From contig NZ_LT992558.1 of NCBI RefSeq assembly GCF_900258435.1, positions 216,269-252,620 on the forward strand: 36,352 bases of DNA, given 5' to 3'. The DNA comes from Carnobacterium divergens (GTDB lineage Bacteria; Bacillota; Bacilli; Lactobacillales; Carnobacteriaceae). The stretch's first letter is position 1; each line of letters starts with the position of its first letter. Both the position numbers and the translations under genes were made by a program. Below, piece after piece: positions 15,893 through 24,725 of the stretch. The notes beneath the pieces were generated by a model. It had not been told where the DNA came from, did not search any database, and saw only the letters and a list, made by a program, of their open reading frames with translations.

Positions 15893-18800
15893 TTACCTTG
15901 TTTGCATGGAAACAACAACTTGAATTGGCCCCGTCGTATTCTTCACAATTTCCTGCATGTAATTCGCATCAATTTTAAACCCACCTGTCCGATAAGGATT
16001 TAACGTTCGTTTAAATGGAACCGATTGCTGATTAATAACAACACTATCCTCCGCTTCATGCCAGCGATAAATCACCTTAAGCGGCGTCGACAAGTAGGCA
16101 AAGTCAACCTTCACTTCCCCTAACTCGGCGGGAAGCATAGGGTCTAAAATCAACGCTTGCTTTTCTACTTGAATCCCGATGAGATGAGTGAAAAATTGGT
16201 TCAAATAAATGCCTGGTCCACTAGAATAAATTCGCCATCCGCCTTTTACAAGACGATCTCCCGTTTTTAATTCAGAAAAATGAGTTGCTGCTTCATAGCG
16301 TGTATCAAACTTGCCATCAGAGCTGCTAAAGTATGCATTGCTTTGTCTGATTTCCGCATTTGCAACATAGTCCGTCAATAAAATAGGATTGATTGTTGAG
16401 AGCGCCTGCCACATTTTTTGACCTTCTCCAACTTTTGCTAAGGCTTCTGAATAACGAATATGCGCATGAACGTATTGCAACCCTATTTCTCGACCAAAGT
16501 TTGCAGCTTGTTCCGCACGTTTAAAGTATTGACTAACGCCACCTTGGTAATTCGCCGGTTGACTCATCAAATGAACACCATCAGGGAACAATAAATTTTC
16601 TTCAATTAGCGCCATATGGTGACGCATCTCTGTTGGAGTCAATAATTCACTAATCATACTTCTTGTCATTGGCAACAAACGATAATCGATCTGCGTTTTT
16701 TGATCCGTTGGATGCACAATATAATCAAAGCTTTCACCCTCTTTTAACACAAATCCAGGTAACGTTTGATCTTGTAGCATGTATTTTCGGTAATCTTTTT
16801 CGACATTTTGGGCCAGTTCCAGCAACTCTTTTGACCATTCTGGGTTTACTTTTTCTATTCCTGTTGCAAATGTTTTTAATGCTTGGTAAGTCAACGCTAC
16901 CGTCCACGTACTTGCCATATCTTCCTTCAAGCGACTATCGTAAGGCTGTAAGGTATCATCCCAATCGCCATCGCCATAACAAGATAGATACGTTCCCGGT
17001 AGAAAATGTGATGTAATATACGCCAGTTCTTTTGCAATATGCTCCTTCACACTTTCCTTAAAGCCCGTTGCTTTTTTATCCTTGCGTGACATGTATGGAA
17101 CTTCTACTTCCAAAATCGAAACATCCCCAGTTGCTACCAAGTAATCGCCAATTACTTTTAACGGCCAGACAATAATATCCCCGTGACTTTCATCTGCCAT
17201 TACTTCTTCGTAACGATCAAACATAAACCATTGAGGCCAATTGCCATCCTCAACAAATTGATGTGCAAAAATCATCGTTAAAATTTCCCTTACCACATCA
17301 AAACGTTGCGTTGCCATAAAGAATTCGATTGGACCTTGACAGACGTCCCTTGTTCCCCAAGCGGCTCCACCAAACTGTTCCAACCCATGTGGGACCAAGT
17401 AGTGAATTAACATATTGTGGGTATACCACCAAACAATGGTATTGTATCGCTCTATTTCAGTGTTTGGCGTCTCTGATGTCAAATTAAAATGACGATGCAA
17501 ATCTGCTAAATAAAGACGATACGCTTCTGTTGCTTCATTAAAAGACTCTGGTGAAACAGCGTTTAACTCACCTTCTAAGCTAGCTGAAATCGTAATACTA
17601 AGCTCGCTCACCTGTTCAAATAATAAGCTTGTCACTGGAATCTGTACTTCTGCAAGCTCTTCTTCAAACCAAAAATCACTGGCAATCCATTTAGCGGTTC
17701 CATCACTTCCCCATGCCATTCGATACGTTAGATTCGGATATTTTTGATAAGCTAACGTTGCTTGATTCGGTTTTGCAATTAACTGATTTTCTGTAGCATT
17801 CACCTTTATATCAGGCGCATTATCCGTTGCGGTATCATTGACAATAATTTCTTGTGTTACAAGCACTTGATACTTTTTCCCTTGCTTAGAATGAACGGTT
17901 AGTGCAACTTCTGACTGAGTCGTTTTTGTATAAACTGTAATGGTAATTAAATCATCCACTAATTGATAATGCCAACGGGCATAATTAAAGCCCATTTCAT
18001 ACGCAGAAGGAATCGCCAGTAATTGATAGCATCCATCTACTAGTAAATAAATACGTTGTCCGCTTGTTTTGAAGGTATTCAACGGATTTCTGGTGTTTGA
18101 AATAAAACGGTTCATAGATGTATTCCCTGCCACAATTTGCGACTGAAAGACTCCGTACATATAAGAAGTAGTCGTTAACGTCTCTTCTTTTGCATCAACA
18201 CTCTTACCACTCATTAAAATGTGTCCATTTGGTCGTTCCATTTCCAATTCTTTATTTGCAAGTACCACATGTTCATTCGACTCTGTAAAAAAGGAACTGA
18301 CTTGACCTGCTAAGAATTCTTCTAACTTTCTTGCGGGGAAAAGTTGGTCTACTTGCCCATTACTCAGCTCTTTTCCATTCAAAACTCCACTAATTTGAGA
18401 ATTTTTAGTCGCTTTTTCAATTGAAACAAAGCTCCCTTTAGTTTGCTGAATTTCTTGATATTTCTCTAAGATAAGCGCTTTATTTTCAATCGTTTCGATT
18501 TTTAAAGGATGATCCTCTAGTATCATGCCGTAAAAATTAACCTTTTGTTGCTGAAGCAAGACGATTGGTTTCGTTTGTAGCGCTACGTATGCAAACTCAT
18601 ATTGATACACACGATCTTCCAATTGTTCTTTTGCTAAAATAGCAGGAACATTCGTCCCTTTATAGCTTTTCCCAAAAAATTGAAACCCATCGGTTGAAAA
18701 ATGCGCAGCTCCCGTTAAAGAACCTTGCTGTAGGTATGGATTTTGACCATTTTGAACTTGATTTTGCCTAGAAGCCACTGCCACACCCAAATCATCAGAT

Positions 18801-19237
18801 AACACACGGTGGTCAACGTATTGCGAAACATAAGCCTCGTTTGCCAGTAACGAATCAGGTGTAGCTAAACCTATATCTTGTCCATAAACAACATCAACAA
18901 CATGCCCGCTTCCTGAAAGCAAAATATCCCAAAACCAAATTCCAGCATCCGTCAATGAAAAAACGACTTCATAAGCAATATCTAAAATTGTGCCTTGCCA
19001 TTTCAACTGATTTTCCCCAACGGACATGTGTCCTTTGGCAGCTCCTCCAATTAATGGAAAAGCTTGAATGGCTGTAAGATCATCTAAAATACGAAGGTAA
19101 ATCCCATTCATTGATCCATCAATGACATTTCCTTTTACTTGATTTAACTGAATTCCTTGGTGCTCCACTTGATATAAATCCCCAGTTGGCAAAAAATTAA
19201 AAGTCGTTTTGCCATTTTTCAATACTCTATTTTCCAC
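15893..19237 (-). CDS. GH94-type 1,2-beta-oligoglucan phosphorylase
   Basis: 1114 aa, matching the length of the Listeria innocua 1,2-beta-oligoglucan phosphorylase (Lin1839) and too long for cellobiose phosphorylase. N-terminal beta-sandwich regions (1 to about 550) precede an (alpha/alpha)6 barrel (about 590-1010) with WWYTHNMLIHYLVPHGLEQF, GTRDVCQGP and the catalytic motif CYGDGDWDDTLQP (about 753-764), where GH94 enzymes have their general acid Asp in a DWND-like context. No signal peptide. It should split sophorooligosaccharides with phosphate into alpha-glucose 1-phosphate and a shorter chain, an energy-saving step. Start is GTG 19235-19237 with GAGGTG 6 nt ahead, 10 nt after the GH3 stop. 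Family is firm; beta-1,2 specificity rests on length and neighbours. Confidence 0.85.
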   Translation of the reverse strand: MENRVLKNGKTTFNFLPTGDLYQVEHQGIQLNQVKGNVIDGSMNGIYLRILDDLTAIQAFPLIGGAAKGHMSVGENQLKWQGTILDIAYEVVFSLTDAGIWFWDILLSGSGHVVDVVYGQDIGLATPDSLLANEAYVSQYVDHRVLSDDLGVAVASRQNQVQNGQNPYLQQGSLTGAAHFSTDGFQFFGKSYKGTNVPAILAKEQLEDRVYQYEFAYVALQTKPIVLLQQQKVNFYGMILEDHPLKIETIENKALILEKYQEIQQTKGSFVSIEKATKNSQISGVLNGKELSNGQVDQLFPARKLEEFLAGQVSSFFTESNEHVVLANKELEMERPNGHILMSGKSVDAKEETLTTTSYMYGVFQSQIVAGNTSMNRFISNTRNPLNTFKTSGQRIYLLVDGCYQLLAIPSAYEMGFNYARWHYQLVDDLITITVYTKTTQSEVALTVHSKQGKKYQVLVTQEIIVNDTATDNAPDIKVNATENQLIAKPNQATLAYQKYPNLTYRMAWGSDGTAKWIASDFWFEEELAEVQIPVTSLLFEQVSELSITISASLEGELNAVSPESFNEATEAYRLYLADLHRHFNLTSETPNTEIERYNTIVWWYTHNMLIHYLVPHGLEQFGGAAWGTRDVCQGPIEFFMATQRFDVVREILTMIFAHQFVEDGNWPQWFMFDRYEEVMADESHGDIIVWPLKVIGDYLVATGDVSILEVEVPYMSRKDKKATGFKESVKEHIAKELAYITSHFLPGTYLSCYGDGDWDDTLQPYDSRLKEDMASTWTVALTYQALKTFATGIEKVNPEWSKELLELAQNVEKDYRKYMLQDQTLPGFVLKEGESFDYIVHPTDQKTQIDYRLLPMTRSMISELLTPTEMRHHMALIEENLLFPDGVHLMSQPANYQGGVSQYFKRAEQAANFGREIGLQYVHAHIRYSEALAKVGEGQKMWQALSTINPILLTDYVANAEIRQSNAYFSSSDGKFDTRYEAATHFSELKTGDRLVKGGWRIYSSGPGIYLNQFFTHLIGIQVEKQALILDPMLPAELGEVKVDFAYLSTPLKVIYRWHEAEDSVVINQQSVPFKRTLNPYRTGGFKIDANYMQEIVKNTTGPIQVVVSMQTR

Positions 19238-19247
19238 TACTTACACC

Positions 19248-21401
19248 TCAATTTTTGACTGTTATCGTTTTCGCTCGTACTTCTAAACTATTGCTTCCCA
19301 CCATTACTACAAATTCACCAGCATCTGCTTTCTTTTCTAAGTTCACATGGATATATGCCAGTTCCTCTACTGAAATTTCCCATGTTACCAACTTACTTTC
19401 ACCTGCTGGAACGACGCATGTTTCAAAGCCTTTTAATTCCTTCATTGGACGAACAACTTCTCCAACAATGTCTCGGACATACCATTGAACCGTTTCCGTT
19501 ACCGGTTGATTGCTATTGTTTTGAAGCGTGACACTTGCACTGATTTTGCCATCTAGCCCAATCGTTTCTTCTTGAATCACTAAATCTTGATAACTTACCT
19601 TATCGTAGCTTAAACCGTAACCAAAAGGATACAACGGTTCATTTGAAACATCTAAATATTTTGATACGTATTTGTTATCAGCATCATTCGCATCAATGGG
19701 ACGTCCCGTATTAAAATGATTGTAATAAACTGGAATTTGTCCAACATTTCGAGGGAAACTCATTGTCAATCTACCTGTTGGCGCGGTTTCACCAAATAAA
19801 ATTTCCGTAACAGCTTGAGCTCCTTTAGTTCCCGGGAACCACGCCTCGACTAATCCATCAGATAACTCCGCTACTTCTGTTAAATCAAGTGGTCGGCCAT
19901 TAAATGTCACTACAACAATTGGTTTACGATGTACTTTCAACTCACGTAACAACGTCAATTGAGCATCTGGCAACTGAATATTTGTACGACTACTTGCCTC
20001 GCCACTCATATCAGCTGTTTCACCTAAGAAGAGGATTATTTTATCTGTTTTTTCTGCAGCTTTATGAGCAGCTGTTAACTCCTCATCCGTCAGCTCCCAA
20101 ATGCCTGAAGTAGCAACAAATTCAATGGATTCCTTACGCTTGCTTACCACTTCTTTAATGGTTTCGGTTTCGCTTGGATTCCCTTTCCAGCTCCAGTTCC
20201 CTAAAAGATCATGATACTCTACAAAAGGTCCGACAAACGCTACTTTTTCTTGTTTTTGAAGAGGGAGTACATTCTGTTTATTTTCCAGTAAGACAATAGA
20301 TTCTCTAGCTGCTTGTAGCGCAATCTCTTGATGTTCTTTACTAAAAACAAGAGCAGCTTCTTGCTCTTCATTTGCTCCACGATAGGGGTTTTCAAATAAC
20401 CCTAAATCATTTTTCAGCTCTAAAATTCGTAATACAGCCTCATCAATTAACTCAGTCGAAATTTTGCCTTCTGTTACTAATTCTTTTAAGAAATGTTGGT
20501 AACAAAATGCCATCATTTCAATATCAACACCGGCTTCAAGTGACAACGCGGCGGCTTCTTTTTCATTTGCTGCAACGCCATGTGCAACAACTTCTTTAGT
20601 TGCTGCCCAATCAGAAATCAAGACGCCTTTAAAACCAAATTCTTTACGTAAAATATCCCGGTTTAAATAGCGGTTAGCTGTCGCTGGAATGCCATCTACA
20701 GTATTAAAGGCTGTCATCACTAATTTACACCCTGCCTCTAGCGCTGCTTGATAAGCTGGCAAGTAAGACTCTCTTAACTGACGGTCTGACATGTTAACGG
20801 TATTGTACTCACGCCCGCCTTCTGGTGCACCATACGCAGCAAAATGTTTGACACACGCCGCAATTGTTAATGGGTCATTAGCCAAGTCCCCTTGATAGCC
20901 TTCAACAAAGGCTTTCGCATACAATTGATTCAAGTAAGGATCTTCTCCCGTACTCTCCATGACACGTCCCCAACGTGGATCTCGAACTAAATCAACCATT
21001 GGCGAAAAAGTAACATGTAATCCTGAAACAGCTGATTCAACTGCTGCCACCTGTGCGGTTTTCTTAACTAATTCTGGATTCCAACTTGAAGCTAAACCTA
21101 ACGGAATCGGGAAAATGGTCCGATAACCATGAACAATATCTGCCATAAATAGCAATGGAATTTTCAGGCGATTTTTTGCTAAATATTTTGACTGCGCTTC
21201 CATTGTTGCCTTTGCTCCAGACAATCCTAAAACAGATCCCGCCTCATAGACACTTTTTTCCGTTAATCCTACTTCGGTCATTGGTCCTGTAATTTCTGCT
21301 TCTTCTTCTGTATAAAAATTTCCTGTTAATTGTTGTAATTGTCCAATCTTCTCTTCTAATGATAACTGCGCCACTAAGTTTACTAATTCTGTTTGCTTCA
21401 A
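19248..21401 (-). CDS. GH3 beta-glucosidase, sophorose-type
   Basis: 717 aa from TTG 21399-21401, which is 9 nt from AAGGAG; the ATG at 21408-21410 abuts that site directly and is unlikely, though it would add only MTF. Domains: GH3 N-terminal barrel (about 10-335) with KHFAAYGAPEGGREYN and nucleophile Asp in VLISDWAAT (about 264); C-terminal alpha/beta domain (about 365-575) with the likely acid/base Glu in DMSGEASSR (about 468); FnIII-like domain (about 625-715). No signal peptide, so intracellular. Together with the phosphorylase it mirrors Listeria innocua Lin1840, which hydrolyses sophorose left by the phosphorylase. First gene of a two-gene unit. Confidence 0.88.
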   Translation of the reverse strand: MKQTELVNLVAQLSLEEKIGQLQQLTGNFYTEEEAEITGPMTEVGLTEKSVYEAGSVLGLSGAKATMEAQSKYLAKNRLKIPLLFMADIVHGYRTIFPIPLGLASSWNPELVKKTAQVAAVESAVSGLHVTFSPMVDLVRDPRWGRVMESTGEDPYLNQLYAKAFVEGYQGDLANDPLTIAACVKHFAAYGAPEGGREYNTVNMSDRQLRESYLPAYQAALEAGCKLVMTAFNTVDGIPATANRYLNRDILRKEFGFKGVLISDWAATKEVVAHGVAANEKEAAALSLEAGVDIEMMAFCYQHFLKELVTEGKISTELIDEAVLRILELKNDLGLFENPYRGANEEQEAALVFSKEHQEIALQAARESIVLLENKQNVLPLQKQEKVAFVGPFVEYHDLLGNWSWKGNPSETETIKEVVSKRKESIEFVATSGIWELTDEELTAAHKAAEKTDKIILFLGETADMSGEASSRTNIQLPDAQLTLLRELKVHRKPIVVVTFNGRPLDLTEVAELSDGLVEAWFPGTKGAQAVTEILFGETAPTGRLTMSFPRNVGQIPVYYNHFNTGRPIDANDADNKYVSKYLDVSNEPLYPFGYGLSYDKVSYQDLVIQEETIGLDGKISASVTLQNNSNQPVTETVQWYVRDIVGEVVRPMKELKGFETCVVPAGESKLVTWEISVEELAYIHVNLEKKADAGEFVVMVGSNSLEVRAKTITVKN

Positions 21402-21422
21402 AAAAGTCATCTCCTTATTTTT

Positions 21423-21438
21423 ATCGAAACGTTTCGAT
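21423..21438. promoter_or_regulatory. LacI-type operator of the GH3-phosphorylase unit
   Basis: Perfect 16-bp palindrome ATCGAAACGTTTCGAT, lying between the promoter and the GH3 ribosome binding site, 13 nt past the -10 box on the minus strand. A likely target of the LacI-family protein encoded at 10410-11381. Confidence 0.83.
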
Positions 21439-21451
21439 TGAGTTTGATTCT

Positions 21452-21480
21452 ATTGTAAATGGTTAACGATTTTATTGCAA
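21452..21480 (-). promoter_or_regulatory. Promoter of the GH3-phosphorylase unit
   Basis: Minus strand TTGCAA-N17-TACAAT, 5 of 6 in the -10 box; same -35 as the transport operon promoter. Confidence 0.75.
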
Positions 21481-21504
21481 GCCCTTTCTTTTTAATTTTA
21501 ACTC

Positions 21505-21546
21505 AAAAAAAATAACCTTAGTCAGCTATCTTGCTACACTAAGGTT
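21505..21546 (-). terminator. Rho-independent terminator of the padR-like gene
   Basis: Minus strand stem AACCTTAGT/ACTAAGGTT, 15-nt internal loop with a short inner stem, then A and eight T. Begins 13 nt after the PadR stop. Confidence 0.85.
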
Positions 21547-21558
21547 TTCCTTATTTAT

Positions 21559-22119
21559 CTAGTTTGAAAAATTTTTATTGTTAAATTTTTGATGATACTG
21601 GTCATTCGCCCACTGACACCACTCTAATTCTGCTAAATCCATGTCATAACGGCGTTTGCAAATTAAATAACGTCCAAATGACGATTCCCAACCTTCACCT
21701 GTTAAATCAGCACCAAACTGTTCGTCAATTTCATCTAACGTTTTCTTATGAATTGTTGCTAACTTTTGAAAATAGGCTTGTCGTTCTTGGAAAAGCTCTT
21801 CAACACGCTTAGGATCAATCATCGAAATAGCGTATAACTTTCCTAAAAATTCATCTCTTGTAATGGGTTTAGCTGTTTTCCCTTGAATCCACTCTTGTAA
21901 GAATTCTTTTCCTTCATCTGTAATGGAATAGATTTTTTTATGAATTGGGTCATTTTCTGAAATATAGACAACATACCCTAATTTTTCGAGCTTATTTAAG
22001 AGCGGATAAATCTGACTGTGATGTGCCTGCCAAAATAATTCTAAGTATCCTTTTAATTCATAACCAGAGCATGGTTTACGAACTAGCATACTGAGTAATG
22101 TATAGCCTAATGAATTCAT
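21559..22119 (-). CDS. PadR-family transcriptional regulator
   Basis: 186 aa. N-terminal winged helix (about 1-85): LGYTLLSMLVRKPCSGYELKGYL, then HHSQIYPLLNKLEKLGYV and the wing KKIYSITDEGKEFLQEW. The C-terminal part (about 95-180) is the helical PadR dimerisation domain, so it belongs to the longer subfamily 1. ATG 22117-22119 has GGAGGG 5 nt upstream. It is divergent from the MFS gene, and the palindrome between them (22186-22225) is the probable operator controlling both promoters. By family rule it should be a ligand-released repressor, perhaps of an aromatic acid or drug; the ligand cannot be read from the sequence. Confidence 0.9.
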   Translation of the reverse strand: MNSLGYTLLSMLVRKPCSGYELKGYLELFWQAHHSQIYPLLNKLEKLGYVVYISENDPIHKKIYSITDEGKEFLQEWIQGKTAKPITRDEFLGKLYAISMIDPKRVEELFQERQAYFQKLATIHKKTLDEIDEQFGADLTGEGWESSFGRYLICKRRYDMDLAELEWCQWANDQYHQKFNNKNFSN

Positions 22120-22167
22120 GATGACCCTCCTCTAATCCTTACACTTTTCTCTCTCTAGTATAACATG

Positions 22168-22196
22168 ATTTTAAAAAAAGCAAACTATTATGTCAA
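22168..22196 (-). promoter_or_regulatory. Promoter of the padR-like gene
   Basis: Minus strand TTGACA (22191-22196)-N17-TAAAAT (22168-22173). The -35 box lies inside the left arm of the palindrome. Confidence 0.75.
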
Positions 22197-22225
22197 TATT
22201 TATATATGTAAATATTGACATAATA
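22186..22225. promoter_or_regulatory. Large palindromic operator between padR-like and MFS genes
   Basis: Perfect inverted repeat with 17-bp arms (TATTATGTCAATATTTA and complement) around TATATG. Each arm carries ATGTCAA, giving outward-facing TTGACA -35 boxes. Known PadR operators are ATGT/ACAT dyads, which fits. Binding would block both divergent promoters. Confidence 0.85.
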
Positions 22226-22243
22226 AAAAGAGTCTTCTATACT
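22215..22243 (+). promoter_or_regulatory. Promoter of the MFS-usp unit
   Basis: TTGACA (22215-22220)-N17-TATACT (22238-22243); near-consensus, the -35 inside the right arm of the palindrome. Start codon follows 29 nt later. Confidence 0.85.
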
Positions 22244-22272
22244 AATAAATAGATATACAAGGAGGAATACAA

Positions 22273-23496
22273 GTGAAAGAAAATCAAGATTATTTGAATG
22301 AATTAAATGAACTGCCTGTCGAAAAGCAGGAAAGTGTTTTAAAAGGGTTATTAAAACAACCAAAACCAGCTTGGGCTGTTGCCTTTGCTTGCGTTATTGC
22401 CTTTATGGGCATCGGTTTAGTTGATCCCATTTTAAAATCAATTTCTGAACAACTACATGCAACCCCTGCACAAACCTCATTATTATTTACAAGTTATATG
22501 CTTGTTACCGGTATTGTTATGCTCTTTTCTGGCTTTATTTCAAGTCGAATTGGTGCAAAGCGAACTTTATTATATGGGCTAGTTATTATTATTATCTTTG
22601 CAATTTTAGGTGGACTTTCTAATTCTGTTGGTCAACTTGTTGGCTTTCGTGCCGGCTGGGGATTAGGAAATGCTTTATTTATTTCAACTGCTTTATCTGC
22701 AATTGTTGGTGTAAGTGTTGGTGGAACCGAACAATCGATTATTATGTATGAAGCTGCAATGGGGCTAGGAATGTCTGTTGGGCCTTTACTAGGAGGAATT
22801 TTAGGTAGTTTTTCTTGGCGTGCACCGTTCTTTGGCGTTGCAACCTTAATGGCTGTCGCTTTTATTTCCGTAACCATTTTATTAGAAAAAATTCCAAAAC
22901 CTGAGAAAAAAGTCGGTTTTTGGGATGCTTTACGCGCTTTAAAACATAAAGGTTTATTGATTACAGGAATTACTGCGCTTTTCTATAATTTCGGTTTCTT
23001 TACTTTATTGGCCTATTCGCCTTTTAGAATGGAAAGTTACAGCGCGATGCAAGTAGGTTTCGTCTTCTTTGGCTGGGGACTTTGTTTAGCTATCTCCTCT
23101 GTTTTCCTAGCACCAAAATTACAAGAAAAATTCGGCACTAAAAACATGATGTATACCGCATTGCTATTATTTGCCTTTGATTTAATGATTATGGGCTTTG
23201 GTGCGAATAACAGTACTGTCATTTCCGTTTGCATCATTATTGCTGGTCTTTTCCAAGGGATTAACAACACTTTAATCACCACTGCCGTAATGGAAGTCGC
23301 ACCCGTTGAACGTTCAATCGCATCTTCTGCTTACAGCTTTATTCGTTTTACAGGTGGCGCTTTGGCTCCTTGGTTAGCTGGAAAATTAGCTGACTGGTAT
23401 AATCCTCACGTTACTTTCTGGTTTGCAGCAGCAGCCGTTGCTGTTGGCGCACTTGTCTTATTTGCTGGACGTCGTTATTTAGATAATATTGAATAG
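22273..23496 (+). CDS. MFS (DHA1-type) drug-efflux-like transporter
   Basis: 407 aa, GTG start with GGAGG 7 nt ahead. A cytoplasmic N-terminal tail of about 35 residues precedes 12 predicted membrane helices. The loop 2-3 motif GFISSRIGAKRTLLYG (about 86-101) is the MFS motif A, and EAAMGLGMSVGPLLGG (about 160-176) is motif C, characteristic of antiporters such as drug/H+ exchangers. The middle loop (EKIPKPEKKVGFWDAL) is short. PadR-controlled efflux of a toxic small molecule is the natural reading; the substrate is unknown. It lies 15 nt before the universal stress protein gene, so the two are one operon. Confidence 0.88.
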   Translation: MKENQDYLNELNELPVEKQESVLKGLLKQPKPAWAVAFACVIAFMGIGLVDPILKSISEQLHATPAQTSLLFTSYMLVTGIVMLFSGFISSRIGAKRTLLYGLVIIIIFAILGGLSNSVGQLVGFRAGWGLGNALFISTALSAIVGVSVGGTEQSIIMYEAAMGLGMSVGPLLGGILGSFSWRAPFFGVATLMAVAFISVTILLEKIPKPEKKVGFWDALRALKHKGLLITGITALFYNFGFFTLLAYSPFRMESYSAMQVGFVFFGWGLCLAISSVFLAPKLQEKFGTKNMMYTALLLFAFDLMIMGFGANNSTVISVCIIIAGLFQGINNTLITTAVMEVAPVERSIASSAYSFIRFTGGALAPWLAGKLADWYNPHVTFWFAAAAVAVGALVLFAGRRYLDNIE

Positions 23497-23511
23497 ATTG
23501 GGGAAGATTTT

Positions 23512-23931
23512 ATGAATTTATTAGTACCTATGGATATGGATGAAACATCGAAACATGCGTTGCAAGAAGCTATTAAACTAGCAAAAAGTTTTAAAGAACA
23601 AGGAAAAATCACAATTTTACACGTTATCAATCGAGAAATTGCTCCTGATGCTGTTGAAACAACGGTTGACTTAGAGTCAAAACTTCACGAAGAAACAAAT
23701 GCTTACTTAACTAAAGTTAAAAACGTAGTTGAAAAAGCTAATTTAGCGGTAGAAATCGTAGCTCTTGAAGGATTTGCAGCCACTAAAATTCTTGATTTTG
23801 AAAAAAAAAATCCCGTTGATTTTATCGTTATCGGTCATCATAATCGTAAAGGTTTGGATCGAATCGTTGTTGGAAGTGTTTCTAAAAAAATTATTCACGA
23901 TGCAGCTTGTCCCGTTATCGTTGTAAAATAA
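23512..23931 (+). CDS. Universal stress protein (UspA family)
   Basis: 139 aa, single Usp domain. MNLLVPMDMDETSKHALQEAIKLA is the typical first strand and helix, and VDFIVIGHHNRKGLDRIVVGSVSKKIIHDAACPVIVVK is the C-terminal nucleotide-binding region. The ATP motif G-2X-G-9X-G(S/T) reads G-HH-N-9X-GS, so its second Gly is Asn; ATP binding may be altered. Cytoplasmic stress-survival role by family. GGGGAAG precedes the ATG. Co-transcription with the PadR-controlled MFS gene suggests induction by the same chemical stress. Confidence 0.9.
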   Translation: MNLLVPMDMDETSKHALQEAIKLAKSFKEQGKITILHVINREIAPDAVETTVDLESKLHEETNAYLTKVKNVVEKANLAVEIVALEGFAATKILDFEKKNPVDFIVIGHHNRKGLDRIVVGSVSKKIIHDAACPVIVVK

Positions 23932-23940
23932 AACTATTTA

Positions 23941-23980
23941 AAAAACGTCAAAGGATTTAAACATCCTTTGACGTTTTTTA
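23941..23980. terminator. Bidirectional terminator between usp and tatD-like genes
   Basis: Perfect 17-bp inverted repeat (AAAAAACGTCAAAGGAT and complement) with a 6-nt loop, A-run on one side and T-run on the other. It serves the usp gene from the left and the convergent thiamine operon from the right. Confidence 0.9.
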
Positions 23981-23983
23981 ATG

Positions 23984-24718
23984 CTAGCTTTTGTTTCCAT
24001 TCCCGGTCCAAATAAAACATTCCAAATTTTCTTTTACACAATCTATCGCCGTCTCTATTTTTATATTTTTCTTTTTTGCTAAATAATTAAAAGTGTTCGT
24101 TAGCATCTCTACATAATTCCCCACTTGAATGGCTCGTTCTACCGCCCAGTTCATCGCCTCAATTCCGTCTGATTCAACGAGTAAACGGTTTAAGGGAACT
24201 TTTTCAACCACTTGTTTTACTGCGGCATCTGTTGCAAAAGAGGGGCCGATTGAAAAATAACAATCTTGTTCTATATATGCATCTAGATGGCCCATACTGG
24301 AATACCAATGAACCAAATAACGATTAGGGTACTCTTTTATTATTTCGGCAATTTCTTTTTCCATTCCTTTTGTATGGAGAATCACTGGCTTTTTATGTGT
24401 TACTCCATATGCCAACTGTTGTTTAAAAATAGTCATTTGAACATCCATATCTACCTCACACCAAACAGAATCCAAGCCAATTTCACCGATAACGGCAACT
24501 TGTTGGAAGCATGTTTCCATCTCTTTCCAGTCACTTTCACCTGCCTTCCACGGGTGAATCCCAGCGCTTAGAATTACTTTTGAATCCTTACATAGTCGTT
24601 TTTGATGCTGATCAAATTCAGCTTTTGAGTCACAATTTAAGATTCCAAAAATAGATTCGTCCTTTAACAAGGAGTAAAAATCGGTTTGTGTTATATGAAA
24701 ATGTGCATCACTTAGCAT
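23984..24718 (-). CDS. TatD-family metal-dependent hydrolase
   Basis: 244 aa, slightly shorter than typical TatD (about 255-265). Metal ligands of the family are in place: HFH in DAHFHI (residues 6 and 8), Glu in GEIGLD (about 98), His in VILHTKG (about 134), His in YLVHWYSSMG (about 157) and Asp in LLVESDGIEAMNW (about 205). TatD proteins are TIM-barrel hydrolases, best known as DNases. Here the gene is last in a TPP-riboswitch operon, 7 nt after the ATPase gene, which suggests a role in salvage of a thiamine degradation product rather than in DNA turnover; that is inference. Confidence 0.83.
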   Translation of the reverse strand: MLSDAHFHITQTDFYSLLKDESIFGILNCDSKAEFDQHQKRLCKDSKVILSAGIHPWKAGESDWKEMETCFQQVAVIGEIGLDSVWCEVDMDVQMTIFKQQLAYGVTHKKPVILHTKGMEKEIAEIIKEYPNRYLVHWYSSMGHLDAYIEQDCYFSIGPSFATDAAVKQVVEKVPLNRLLVESDGIEAMNWAVERAIQVGNYVEMLTNTFNYLAKKKNIKIETAIDCVKENLECFIWTGNGNKS

Positions 24719-24725
24719 TTTTACC

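Noticed and set aside
15893-19237. Cellobiose phosphorylase or cyclic glucan synthase (NdvB-like)
   Set aside because: It is about 300 aa longer than cellobiose phosphorylase, has no glycosyltransferase or membrane segments, and sits with the GH3 and importer partners of a sophorooligosaccharide pathway.
21423-21438. CcpA cre site
   Set aside because: The palindrome lacks the TG and CA at the cre positions and matches the copy at 15618, so the local LacI regulator is the better owner.
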